From assembly GCF_016545825.1 (NCBI RefSeq), contig NC_052622.1:45986770-46050769 (forward strand): a stretch of DNA of 64,000 nt, in the 5' to 3' direction. Numbering within the stretch: the first letter of the stretch is position 1; each line of letters starts with the position of its first letter. The notes under the pieces were generated by a model, which saw only the letters and a list, made by a program, of their open reading frames with translations, ran no database searches and was not told where the DNA came from. The stretch comes from Eucalyptus grandis. Its lineage: Eukaryota; Streptophyta; Magnoliopsida; Myrtales; Myrtaceae. Positions 26,696 through 37,628 of the stretch are shown piece by piece. The translations under genes and the position numbers were made by a program.

Positions 26696-26870
26696 TAGGC
26701 GAGGTTTTAAGTGCGTTCAGAAAAAAGGCAGGGACAATTTCCACAAGAGGGATTCAAATTTTCGATGTCAAAAAGAGTGAAGTTAAGTTAGACCTGCTCA
26801 GATCTAAAAGACAAAAAAGGTGAAGTTATTTTCAAGGAGTTCCTACAAACAAAAGAAGTCTTCATATTCA

Positions 26871-27089
26871 CCACCCACCTGGTGGCGCTGCTGGCAGCGT
26901 CTTTCTCCCCTAATACAAGAGGAGAGTTCGATTCGAGCGTTGAGGGTGAGGCACTTATCCGGTAAGACGTGCGTGGTGGGCTAGCACGTGTTGCCCTAAG
27001 TTTACTCCTCGTTACTCCTACCCATTTTTTGAGGGCATGTATGTTTGGTATGGTGCACGAGTTCTTTGGGTCACCAAAAAAAAAAAAAA
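26871..27089 (+). mobile_element. tRNA-derived SINE, second copy
   Basis: Starts CCACCCACCTGGTGGCGCTG, contains a B-box-like GAGTTCGATTCGAG and ends in a 14-A tail (27076-27089). The flanks GAAGTCTTCATATTCA (26855-26870) and GAAATCTCATATTCA (27090-27104) are an imperfect target duplication. It is the same family as the element at 16472-16666, in the opposite orientation. Confidence 0.8.
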
Positions 27090-27104
27090 GAAATCTCATA
27101 TTCA

Positions 27105-27663
27105 TTAATATGTGCCATGTCCATCCCACATAAAATTTTCAATTTATAAAAATCCTAAATAGGTATATGTAATAGAATCTACTCTCCGATGGTTTCTGTC
27201 CAATATCTACTGACTTGAAAACACAAGTGACAAACAATTTAATGATAGGTGTACGATTCACGATGAAAATTCGACATAAATGGATCTTCTAAATGATGAC
27301 CTCTATAAAAAGCCAAATCACAAGAAAAATGAATTGAGATTGGGAAGTAGGAGATATTTGAATTCACTCCCTCTCTCTTTTCCAAAGCACCAAAACACGG
27401 GATGAAATTGAGGCAAAATTAGGGATCTTAGCAAATTTTAAAAATATGATGGTGCTCTTAGGGCAACAATATTTTACAATCTAAAATTTTGGGGATTGAA
27501 GTGTGACATGAGAATTAATTTAGGATAAATATGACATGAGATTATCAGCTTCAAATTTTTTGTGAGAAAAATTCTAGTTTGGGTAAACGCAACATGAGTG
27601 TAAGTAATTTTGGATTTTTTGTGATTTGAATATTAGTTAGTTTAGGATAAATGCGGCATAATT
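27105..27663. other. Block A spacer between PAC and the solo LTR
   Basis: AT-rich intergenic DNA without a recognisable gene. It belongs to the spacer separating PAC from TNL-1. Confidence 0.4.
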
Positions 27664-27668
27664 AAACT

Positions 27669-29639
27669 TGTAACATTAGGCTAGTGGGCCCCAAAAGAAT
27701 AAATGGAAAAAGAAGTTTTAAATTGCCCAAAAGAAGAAACTGAAAAAGAAACCGAAAAGTCATTAAAGCAAAAGTAGAGGGAAAGGGTTCGGTTAAACAG
27801 AAACTTAGAGTTTCCTCGACCAAAAGATAAGAAAAAGAAGGAGAAGAAGAAGAAGAGAAAAGGGAAAGGAAATAAGTTTTGGCATATGCACGCCTTGGAT
27901 GCCTTACCAAGCCAACTCGATTCCATAACCCGGTAAGAGATCAAGCCCCTTATTTGTCCGATTGAAGTAATTTTTGGATTTAGGACTTAAATTCGAAATT
28001 TTTGGAAAACTGAGCGGCGAAGTCTAATTTTGGAGTCGTTGAGCCGTGTATTTTTGCAAGAATGGTAATTTAGGTGTTGTGGAGCCGTGAGATTTTACGG
28101 ATCGTGATTTGAGCTTATGGTTTGTCCAAAACAGAATTTCAAAGTTTCCGCGCGCAGTGAACAGTACGCGTCCAGCAGCTTTGGGCCCGTATTTTGTCAT
28201 TTTTCGGCTTGATTTTGGGATGGCCAAGTCGGGATTCTTGTGATATGTTTCAAGGGATCTCTATTGAATATAAGTACGTTCGGATCGGGGTTCAGAAGAA
28301 AAAGTTAAGGCTTGATCAAGTTTTGCGTTTAAACTTCATGTTGCAAATGGCTTGAACAATCGCTTTGGTTATGCGATTTGTTAACGCACATAAGTCCTTT
28401 TGTTAGAGTTAAGGAGTAACTTAGTCATTTTGTAGTTGAGATAGAATAGATTTAACATTATTTTTCGGTTATTTGATATAGATTTAACATTATTTTTCGG
28501 TTATTTGATAGGGCTTTGAGTTCGACGATACGAGTATTGTTCGTCGTTTGGGTCGTAGAACGACAAGGTGAGTGTCTTGTATCTTCTTTGGTTTTATAAA
28601 ATCATGTCTTGAAGTATATATATATGTATATATATTGAATTGAGAAGAGCATTTTTATTGCATAAAAGGCAGATCGAGCAATTGCTACCCTTTGGTTGAT
28701 TGTGAATCTTTGAAAAGCACATTATACAAGGTTTGTGGAGAAACATATATAAAATTGCTTTGCGACTGATTTATAAAAATGTTTATGATGATTTGAGAAA
28801 TGGATATGAAATGAATGATGGGTTATGTTGCAAAATGTTATTTGTTTGGTTTAAGATATTGATTTTTGGATTGGATTTCTAGTATTGGAGAATGGTTATT
28901 TATGCTCAATATAACTGTGAACCCAGTGAGGGGTTTTTGGGTATGCATACCAAGTTTAGGATATCCTTCTGAGCCTAGCCACCGGCTTTGTAGGTGGAGA
29001 CCTTGCCAAGGGGGGAATCTTGGTCGCCTTGTCACAGGGTGTTGTGTCGTGACCATGGTTAGTTATTGAGCAAAAGATTGATCAATGGATAGACCATGTG
29101 TTTTTTATGGAGGTTATTCAATGGATTCGACCATTGATACTTGACTTTTGATGGCGATTCAAATGAGTTTTCCATATTAGTATAAATTTTTGATGATAAG
29201 AAATAAATTTTATATGATTCGATATGTATTTTATATACATGCATAGTGGTTGTTCGATCTGCTTAGAAGATATGTACTACTCACTGAGCTGTGGTTGCTC
29301 ATCCCATTCCTCCTTTAATCTTTTGAGGTTCCTCAGCTAGCGGCGAATAGAGCGAGTGCGTAGTCGGTGGGAACTTTTGGGGAGTTCTATTTTGTTTTTT
29401 GGTATGGTTTAAGGAAGTGGTACAAATGATCCTTACTAGTGGAATCGTCTAAGTTTTAAAGTATATCTTTTCTCTTTTTGATGGATTATAGAAACTACGA
29501 TGTTGCAACCAATTTGAAGATTTATCGATATTTATATATATAAGTTAATATCAATTTGTTGGTTGTGTTTGAGGCTGCGTCCTTTGTAAAGAAGGACGGC
29601 CGTGTCATCTCCATTCTTTGTAGTTTTTGGGGTGTGACA
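27669..29639. mobile_element. Solo LTR, about 1.97 kb
   Basis: The segment begins TGTAACATTAG and ends GGGGTGTGACA, and is flanked by a perfect 5-bp direct repeat AAACT at 27664-27668 and 29640-29644. There is no internal retrotransposon domain or primer site. TG...CA termini plus a 5-bp duplication fit a solo LTR left by recombination between two LTRs. The ending resembles that of the Ty3/gypsy LTR at 58164-61692, but the sequences are not close copies. Confidence 0.8.
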
Positions 29640-29644
29640 AAACT

Positions 29645-30815
29645 AGTATGGAATTTTTAATGGAATTAACCATATTTAAAAAAAAAAGATTATCCAAATT
29701 GGAGGCTTTAGTGAAAGAAACGACGTCTATTTGGACAGGGGAAACCAGCAGAATAACGAGACAACAAACGATAACTCCATATTCCCTGCTCTAATTTCAC
29801 CCGCACACCTTTGATGAAGGGGTTTGCAATAGAGCCATAGATCTGTCCTGCCTGACATAGCAACCAATCTTTCGATTTAAATGTAGTATCCATAATATAC
29901 TTTCGCCATCGTCGGACGCTAATACCTTCTACTCCTAGATCAAGACTCTGTACTTCAGTTGAATCTGCATTGCTAATTTAGCCTGTCTCACAATTAAGAC
30001 GCAGTTTGCTTACGACACATCCACCTGAGGCCACTAGATAAATCTTACCGTCCATGGACGTGGAGGTTTTGTAGAACACTTAACCGGCTGTCATACCATC
30101 ATCATCGTCGTCGTCCAATTAAACGAGTGAAATCATTGAAAAAATAAGTACTTTTTTGTTTCCTTTTGTTAAAGAAGTGAAAGAGAAGTTCAAGCATCGG
30201 AATGTCAACAAATCTGGCATTTACATCCTGCTTACACAGAAAATTTTCACGAGGAGTCTCCTAGTCCTCTATTGCGCTTATTTTTAGTAAACCGTCGTTA
30301 CATTCCTGTGGCAAATAACAAGTCCAGTCCGTTCAATAATTCGATCCACATCCAACTACCAAAAACTATCCACTTACAAACATTGACAGCAGTCAGAACA
30401 CAGTCGCACATAAAAGAAAAGTGCACCGCACTGCATCTAACATTGTTAGACTCGGTTTTGGAAACTGGAAAGTGAGACAACTAGCAATCTCAAGTGTTCT
30501 TTCTGGGAGAAAAGGAACACATCCTGATTGTTGCATGATAGCTTCCAACACTATTCCTTTAGTAAGAAGAAACTGAATATAGTTGTGATCGAGCAAACTT
30601 CCTGTGTGAGTTCCAAGTAAGGTGAAGACTAAAAGAGAGAGATTACAAGACTGCTTATGCACACGTAATGTCCTTACACATGTGAGCTTCCCCGGTTAAC
30701 CCAGAGTTTGCTCACCGGAAAGTTGAGAAGGAAGAAGAGCACAACCTGGGGAAAAAAAGGAAATAGAAAGTACAAGCAAATCCACTCTAAAAAAGTAATC
30801 TCATTCACAAGGAAG
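29645..30815. other. Block A spacer and TNL-1 3' flank
   Basis: No gene recognised. This is the master copy of two flanks repeated later. The stretch 29690-29780 (ATTGGAGGCTTTAG, ACAACAAACGATAA) recurs at about 39735-39760 and 43760-43835. The stretch 30480-30790 (CACATGTGAGCTTCC, AGAAAGTACAAGCAAAT) recurs at 42540-42790 and 51640-51860. Confidence 0.6.
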
Positions 30816-33800
30816 CTATAAGGAAATAGGCAAAGGCAAGCGTTGTCTATCCTCTGGCTCATAGGCACGAACAGGGTTTGGACATTGCCTTTTGTATTTG
30901 TGAAGCTGGTAAGGGCCATTGTGGTTGGCTAGCTTATCGCATCCATCAACTACTAGATGACAATCTTTAGAAGCTACCCAAGATAGAAAAGGCAAACTCA
31001 CTAATGATCTGCAGGATGTAAATTCCATGGTCCTCAACTTCTTCAACTTCGAGAGACTAGGCAACCTTACCAGGGAACTGCACTGGTCGATCCTTATACT
31101 TTCCAGTGATTCCAGTTCCTCGAGGCCTTGGATTTCAACTAGCATTTGGCAGTTCAACAAGCGCACCGCTCTGAGCTTCTTCAAGCCTGACAGACAGGAT
31201 AACCGCCGTAGACATGTGCAGTTCGACACAGTTAGTTCCCTCAGATTCTCCAATTGTCCAAACTGAATGAGTGGAATTTCTTTTAGCCACGATTTACATA
31301 GATCCAAAGTCCACAAATTTTTTGAGTCATAACAGGGCAATAATTCAGATAATGATTTGAAGTTTATAAGCTTCAACATGGAGAGAGTGGAAGGAAGTGG
31401 CTGAGCGAGGGATTGCAGATCTAAACAAGACAGAACTAGTTGTTCCAGGCCAGGAAGGGAAGCTAATTCAGTCGGCGGTAAACTGATGCTTTTGTGAACC
31501 AGTTTCAGGTTCTTCAGGCTTGACAACTTCCCAACCCAATCCAGGTTTGGAGTTTGTATAGAATTGGCAACCCATGGGTTAGAAAGAGATTCCTCAAAGC
31601 AGTCGGATACAATTAAATCGATTAAATTGGTTTGATTTGAGAGGTTTGGGACTGTCTCTAGTGAGCGTGACTCAGCATGAAGGATAATCAAACTGGTGGG
31701 AAGCTCTGGGATTTGTTTAAGCTCATGGCAACCTTCCAAATGAAGGTTTTGGAGATGAGAAAGCTGGTTGATTGTTGTTGGCAAATATCTAATGTGAGTG
31801 TGAGATAAGTTCAGGATTTTCAGAGAGGGTAGACTCCCGATTGAGTCTGGAAGCTCTCTTAGCTCATCGCATCTGGACAAACACAAGCTTTCAAGGTCCT
31901 TTAGCTCTCCAATTGAGTGTGGAGTTCGCTAATTCCAACACTTTCCATCTCTAGCCTTTTCAAAGACTGCAGATTACCGATCGAGTGGGGAAGATATAAA
32001 CCAACAGGACCAAATAATGTCCCTCTCACAATCAGCTCTTTCAAAGCCGTTAAACAACCAACTTCTTCAGGCAACCCTCTCAGACATGTGCACGCATCAA
32101 TTTCCAAGTAATTCAGCTGTACTAGCTTACCAATTGATTCGCCAATTTCAACCAAGCTTTCGCAATTTTGTACAATCAATCTTTCCAATGTTGAGAGGGC
32201 AGAGAGGTCGGGTAATCTGGTTAAGCGGCTGCATTCTTTAAGTTCCAGAGCTTTCAACTTAGATGATTTCTGTCGGGGACCAGAATATCAGAAGGGGAAT
32301 GAGCAACTGCAGGCATGTTTGATTGAACAACAAAAATAGAAATGGATGCATGTGTAACTGTTCATACCAGGATTTGGTGCCATCCTTGCCAATCATCACC
32401 AAGATCAGTCAGTACCAGAAAGCTTGAGAACGACTAGATTACTTGGAGAGAAATTGGTCGCATCAAATTGTGCAGGAAAACGATCCCAAGATAGCCATCT
32501 CAGTTCTCTGAAAACGTTACTGTAATCTCCAATGAAGTTTACCCCTTCAACATGAAGACCCCTTAGCTTTGGCATAGCAGCAAAGGCATCACTTGTGAGC
32601 GTCTGTACCCTAGGTAGTTGTATCCTAAGCAATTTGACATTTCTCGTTTGCTGGTGATCAATCTAGCAAAGATACCAAGCATCAGCGAACTTTAACACTA
32701 AACAAGAGAAACTTGAAAGGCAGAGGGCAGCGAACTCTTTTTTCTTACTAAGACCAGAATTCCGTTAATTTTTTGAGGAGGAAATTGCAGTTTACTTGTA
32801 TAAATAACTTTACCTGTTCACAAAGTTCGCCAAGGCATTCCGCATTTATCAACAACCTGCTTCGATTTCTATAGTTTTTACTCTCCTCTTGAACAATATT
32901 CCTTCCAAAATCTCTGATCAGGTCATGCATCCGGAAAATATCGCGATGGTCTATCTTCAACAGAGACAAATCAGCGAGAGTGGCAAGTCCACTTTCAGGG
33001 GATAAATCACAATCTTCCCACATATATACTGCGTTTGTGCTCTCTTTGCCAATGAAAAAGCATGCAATGTCTAAGAAAATTTGCTGCTGCTCAAAGCTTA
33101 ATGCCCCATAAGATATCCGTAGCGTCTCTTGGACACTCTCATGAGGTGATGATCTTTTTAAACGGTGCCATGCTTCTACTCACATCTTGAGGCTTCTGTC
33201 ATGGAGGCAAGAACCTAAAACTTCAAGAGCCAAAGGAATTCCTCCGGTAGTGGCCACTATTTCACTGGCAAGATTCTCGCGATCATCTGAAGGTAGGGTT
33301 TCTCCGAAGGCATGCTCACTGAAAAGTTGAAGAGCATGGCAAGGACTCAACTCTGTCATCTCATAAACACAACCCTGTTGTCCCATTTCTTTTGCTCGCA
33401 GAAGACCCACATTTCTAGTTGTGATAATAATCCTGCTTCCCCTGCCGAACCAGTCACGGATTTTTGCCAGTGCCATGAGCTGGCCTACATCATCAACATC
33501 ATCAAGGACAATGAGGACTTTTTTGCTGCGAAATCCACTTTGTATCATGTTGATGCCGTCATCGACGTTGTGGATATCAGCAGTCTGCAATGCTACGATG
33601 CCACCTTCCCATCCTGAATTTGCTCGGATGTCTGAAAGGAAGCTGCAACCATCAAACAGATGAGCTATCTCGTTGTAAACCGCCTTGACAAGAGTCGTCT
33701 TGCCAATTCCTCCCATCCCATGAACAACAAGATATTTCACGTCCAGGGAACCGCAGTCTAACCACTGCACCACGTCTTTGATTCGATCGTCAATTCCAAC

Positions 33801-34600
33801 TAAATGATCGGGAAGAATCCTTTGTCTCTTCTTCAGCTTAATAGAAAGCTCTCGAACAAGATCTTTAACAAGTTTACCAAGCCTGCCATGCATAATAAAT
33901 CATCGTCTTAGAAGAAAAGAGGAGCAACTATATCAGCAATATACGAGCATATCTAGGTATCTAGAGCATCCCTAACAGCATCATCTCCCTCTCTCGTACT
34001 CATGATGGTGATCCAACAAAGAAGTTCTCAGAGCTTCTGACATATTCTTAAGGTAAAGGAATTAACATAAACCATTCAAGTGAAGGTGTAGCAATTAACC
34101 ATCTCCCCAGGGAATTTGTCCAGTTGATAATTAGCAAAGCGGACCGTGCTGGCACGAAAGACACTCCTGCTTTTTGAATCTCAGATATGGCACAAAACAG
34201 CAACAGTCTGAGACTAGCTCAAATTTCATTTCTAGCATAGCATAATACGCAGAAGCTATAAAATGTCTCTACCAAAACTTTGGATATCATACCCATCGAC
34301 CATTCTATGGAACCTTAAATTGCCAATCATAATTAGCCCTTCTAAGCATATTTTGTATTGCCATCTATATATATATGAATCAGTTTGGTGGAGAGAGAGA
34401 GAGAGAGAGATAAAGGTAACAAAAAAAGGGTGTAATGGCCATTAAAGTTTCTTCTTTTACTAAGCTTTCGTTGAGGTAATCCGCGAACGTGAGGCAAGTG
34501 TCGGAACCTCGGAAGCTCAAGAACACGTTGTACTTGTAGCCGGACAAGCGCGACGTCGACGGGCCGTCCACGAAATCTGATCACTTTCGCTTTTAAAACG
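30816..34600 (-). pseudogene. TNL-1: TIR-NBS-LRR resistance gene, degraded
   Basis: Related to intracellular TNL immune receptors. On -: a TIR stub (34600-34440, YKYNVFLSFRGSD), NB-ARC exon 33882-32814, LRR exon 32662-32368 and LRR exon 32269-30816. The NB-ARC shows the P-loop (GMGGIGKTT), kinase 2 (VLIVLDDVDD), RNBS-B (GSRIIITTRN), GGIPLAL and MHDL. Defects: most of the TIR exon, including its donor, is deleted; two stops lie near the expected start (M-S-F-stop, K-R-K-stop); a TGA sits where Trp is expected (33180-33182, after SLKM); a 4-bp tandem duplication CAGT at 32406-32413 shifts exon 3 (295 bases versus 291 in TNL-2); and one base is missing near 31918-31924. The NB-ARC lacks about nine residues present in TNL-2. 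Introns and flanks are closely similar to TNL-2, so the two are tandem duplicates. A nonfunctional gene is the likeliest reading. Confidence 0.88.
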
Positions 34601-35866
34601 ACATTGCCAGCGAGGAAGAAGAAGAAGAGGAGGAGGCGAGACTACTGAAAAGGCAGAAAAACAACAAATTTCACTCGTTGTGTGATCCGAGGAAGAACCC
34701 AAAAAAAAAAAAGGAAAAAAAAAGGAAATAGTTTGCAATCGAAGAGAAGCGAGTTTATTCGACGCGCATTTCTTCGCATGTATTTTATCGATGAGCGATC
34801 GCTTTCGGTGCCTTTCCTCGACGTTTCGTTCGATGCGGAGCGCAACGACTTCCTGAAATCGACAGGCCCCAGGAGGGCTGAGATCGACCAGAAGACCACC
34901 CAATTCTTACCGATGGAAATGTCGATGTGCAACGGCTGCGTTGGAACGAAAAAGTTGATGTAACCATGCCGTCGGTACACGTCAAGGTAAGTGCGCTCGG
35001 TATGATATAACTGTCGAATTACGGAGCCAGGTGACTGTTAACTAACTGTTAAGTAGTGAAGTCGTAATAATCACTTGTAATGGCTGATCGTTGGTTATAA
35101 AAACCCCCCAATCATTTTTTTTGTAAATTTATCTTCAATCTTTATTTTTCTACAATTTAAATAGCTAGTCATATTTGACTCCACTAATGAATACTCAAAA
35201 CACTAATCCACCATTTGTTAATATTATTCATTATTTCAATTTGACAAATTCAACTCCATTCTAATAATTCATAAAATTTGGAGAAAAAAAAAAAAAAAAA
35301 AAAAAAAAACAAACAAAATCCATGTTCGGGACTTGCTTATCCGAAGAAATTTTTTTAAAAAAACTTGAGGGTAAATTGTGTGTCGTGGGAAACGAGAGTC
35401 AAAACAAAAAGAATATTAGATTTTTCTTCTTTCTTCATTTATTATTTTTATTTTTTTATATATTCACATTTTGACTCATTGTTTATTGAAATTTTTTTAA
35501 TTAACCCGTGCGGAATCGGATTCACGTGTTGGAATTCCGAATTTAGATGTCGAAATCTTAGACTCACGTGTTGGAGAGTGTCAAGAAAATTGATTAGGTG
35601 TTAGATTTTTCAATATGTATTAACTGAGTGTTAGATATATGTTGGGAGTGTTTGATATGACATGAAGACTCCTAAAAATGTCGATATTTTCTAGATTAAG
35701 AAAGTCATTGTGCGAAGTGTTTGAAAGAAAACATTACTTTTTAGGTAATACAAATACAGATGAGGGACGAAGATTAAAAAAAAAAAAAAAAAATAGATTG
35801 AGTCCCTACAACAGCATCAACATTTCTTGGTGATAAAAATTCTTATTTTCTTTAATACTTTATGCG
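34601..35866. other. TNL-1 upstream region and decayed repeats
   Basis: Contains the presumed TNL-1 promoter. A stretch at 34740-34990 is open on both strands, but I recognise no family in it. An A tract at 35281-35310 is followed by a decayed repeat (35340-35660, ACTCACGTGTTGGA) that resembles, in reverse orientation, part of the insertion at 41641-42353. Confidence 0.4.
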
Positions 35867-35867
35867 G

Positions 35868-36997
35868 GGTAAGTATACTATGAGTACCAAAAGTTATATA
35901 CGACGTTCACTTTGGTGTCAAAAGTTTATTTTAGATCACTTAAGTGCCAAAAAGTTTGAAAAACAACCATTTTAGTGCCAACTCCGATTTGGTTAGTCGA
36001 AAATGTGACATGGCACTTTTTTTATTAATTTTTGAAGCTGATATGGCTCGCCGAAGAGTACAGTCAACATTTAAACAACAAAACGACGATCTTTAGTGTT
36101 TATCCCCTAATTCAAAACCCTAAATCTCTGGCTAGTCGCCGTCCTCGACGGCCCTCGCGCTTGGCGGCCATGGCTCCAACCCCGACCTCGATCCCGACAA
36201 CGGCCACTTGGCGGCCAAGTCGAAGGCCGTGATCGGCTGGTGCTCGGGGAGGTCGTCGACGAGTGCATCGCCCTCGATCTCTCCCTCTCCATCTTCGATC
36301 TCCCGATGAGGGCATGGCCTACGTCTTCCAAGGTACCTAGGCTCCAACGATCGGGGCTGGTGCTCCCTCGTGTGCCGTCACTAGCTTGAGATCGAAGGCC
36401 AGAGTCGCCAGAGGCTCACCCTCCATGCCCACTCGGAGCTATTGGATGTGATCTCGGCCCTGTTCGCTCGATTTTGACTCGGTCACGAAGCTCACGCAGA
36501 AAGTGCGAGTTTGACTTGGCGCAAGTTGTTGAGCATCGGTGATGACGCGCTTGTGCTGAGCTAGCTCAAGTGCAGGCACCTCACGTGCCTCAAGTTGCGG
36601 CCAAGCGACAGTGGCCGAGCAAGATAGGTCGGCGGTCGAGCGAGATAGGTCAGCGGCCAACGAGGATCAGAACCATAATTTCAATCTTCAAATAAAATAA
36701 AATAAAAATCCCAAAATGAGTTGTGCGGCGTCATTTTTGTGAGGCCATCCACTTAGGACGACAAATCGACGTCGTCATTTTCTTAAGGGGGGCAGAAAAT
36801 GACGTCGTTTAAAAGCTATGCTAATTTTTTTTTTTTTAAATGTAAAAGCCACGTAATCATTTTGGCCGGAATCTCTCGCCGGTGGCACTAAAGTGATCAT
36901 TTTTCTTATGATTTGGCACTTAAGTGATTCGACAGAAACTTTTGGTACAAAAGTGAACGCCATACATAATTTTTGGCACTGATAATGTACTTACCCT
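35868..36997. mobile_element. Pack-MULE carrying an F-box gene fragment
   Basis: Terminal inverted repeats of about 130 bp: left GGGTAAGTATACTATGAGT; right, reverse-complemented, GGGTAAGTACATTATCAGT. Both continue to a CACTTAAGTGCC block and a GCCGAAAAT/GCCAAAAT motif. The element is flanked by the direct repeat CTTTATGCGG at 35858-35867 and 36998-37007, matching the 9-10 bp duplication of Mutator-like elements. There is no transposase. The GC-rich interior on + encodes pieces of an F-box/LRR gene (separate entry), which makes this a Pack-MULE. The ends share motifs with the 6.6-kb MULE at 43868-50501. Confidence 0.85.
36120..36620 (+). pseudogene. Captured fragment of a SKIP2/VIER F-box-type gene
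   Basis: Across two frames the + strand reads KSKAVIGWCSG, then EVVDECIALDLSLSIFDLPDEGMAYVFQ, SNDRGWCSLVCRHWLEIEG, QSRQRLTLHAHSELLDVISA, LFARFDSVTKLTQKC and DDALVLS...LKCRHLTCLKLR. This follows the order of the F-box and first LRR of the VFB/SKIP2 F-box family (DLPDECLA.VFQSL, CSLVCRRWL, EGQSR.RLSL, LFSRFD.VTKL). Frameshifts and in-frame stops mean it cannot encode the protein. Only the N-terminal third is present. The family call rests on remembered motifs, not on a search. Confidence 0.75.
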
Positions 36998-37628
36998 CTT
37001 TATGCGGTATGGAATATAGGCAAAAGAGTGCGCGCTTTGTGTGTTAAAAAGCAATATCTCGAAATTTGATTAATCCAGGAAATTATAAGTATATATTTTT
37101 ACATACGTAAGAAGGGTTAACTTATCAAGAATGGTTCAAATCTAAATGTAGAAATTGTTAAGAGTTTTAGTGTACTTTTAAACTATGATTCTGTTGTTCT
37201 TTATTTATTAATGTAATATATGGATTTTTCATGGACTTGGACGAGGGAATTTTTATTTTGGTCAAACGTCATGATGGAATAACACCAGTCAGGACGTTAC
37301 TCTTTTCCCTCACACGTACCAAGGATTCTTTCTCCTTATTAAGAGGATTGGACCAATATTTACTAGTAAAAACTAAGAACTTAAAATTATATGGTGAAAG
37401 AAAAATTCCAAAGAATTTGGGTGGCAACAGAGTATAGACTTATGAGGAATTTACAGAATGGCATACACCAACAGCAGTTCCACTCAAAGAGATCTATAAG
37501 AATGACAGGTGAATTTGTGGTTAAATGCCGGATGAAAATGAAGAAGCAAATCCTCGAGTTAAACACAAACTTTTTTTTCTCATCTGGATATCACTTATCA
37601 ACAAGATGAAAGACCCCCACGTGTTTGA
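36998..37628. other. Spacer between Pack-MULE and block B
   Basis: AT-rich, with no gene recognised. Homology to PAC intron 2 begins at about 37629. Confidence 0.4.

Noticed and set aside
30272..30480. Small frames in the block A spacer
   Set aside because: Under 70 codons, no homology, and located within the duplicated non-coding flank.
34642..34990. Open frames on both strands upstream of TNL-1
   Set aside because: No recognisable family on either strand. It may be promoter or a decayed exon, and I cannot support a gene.
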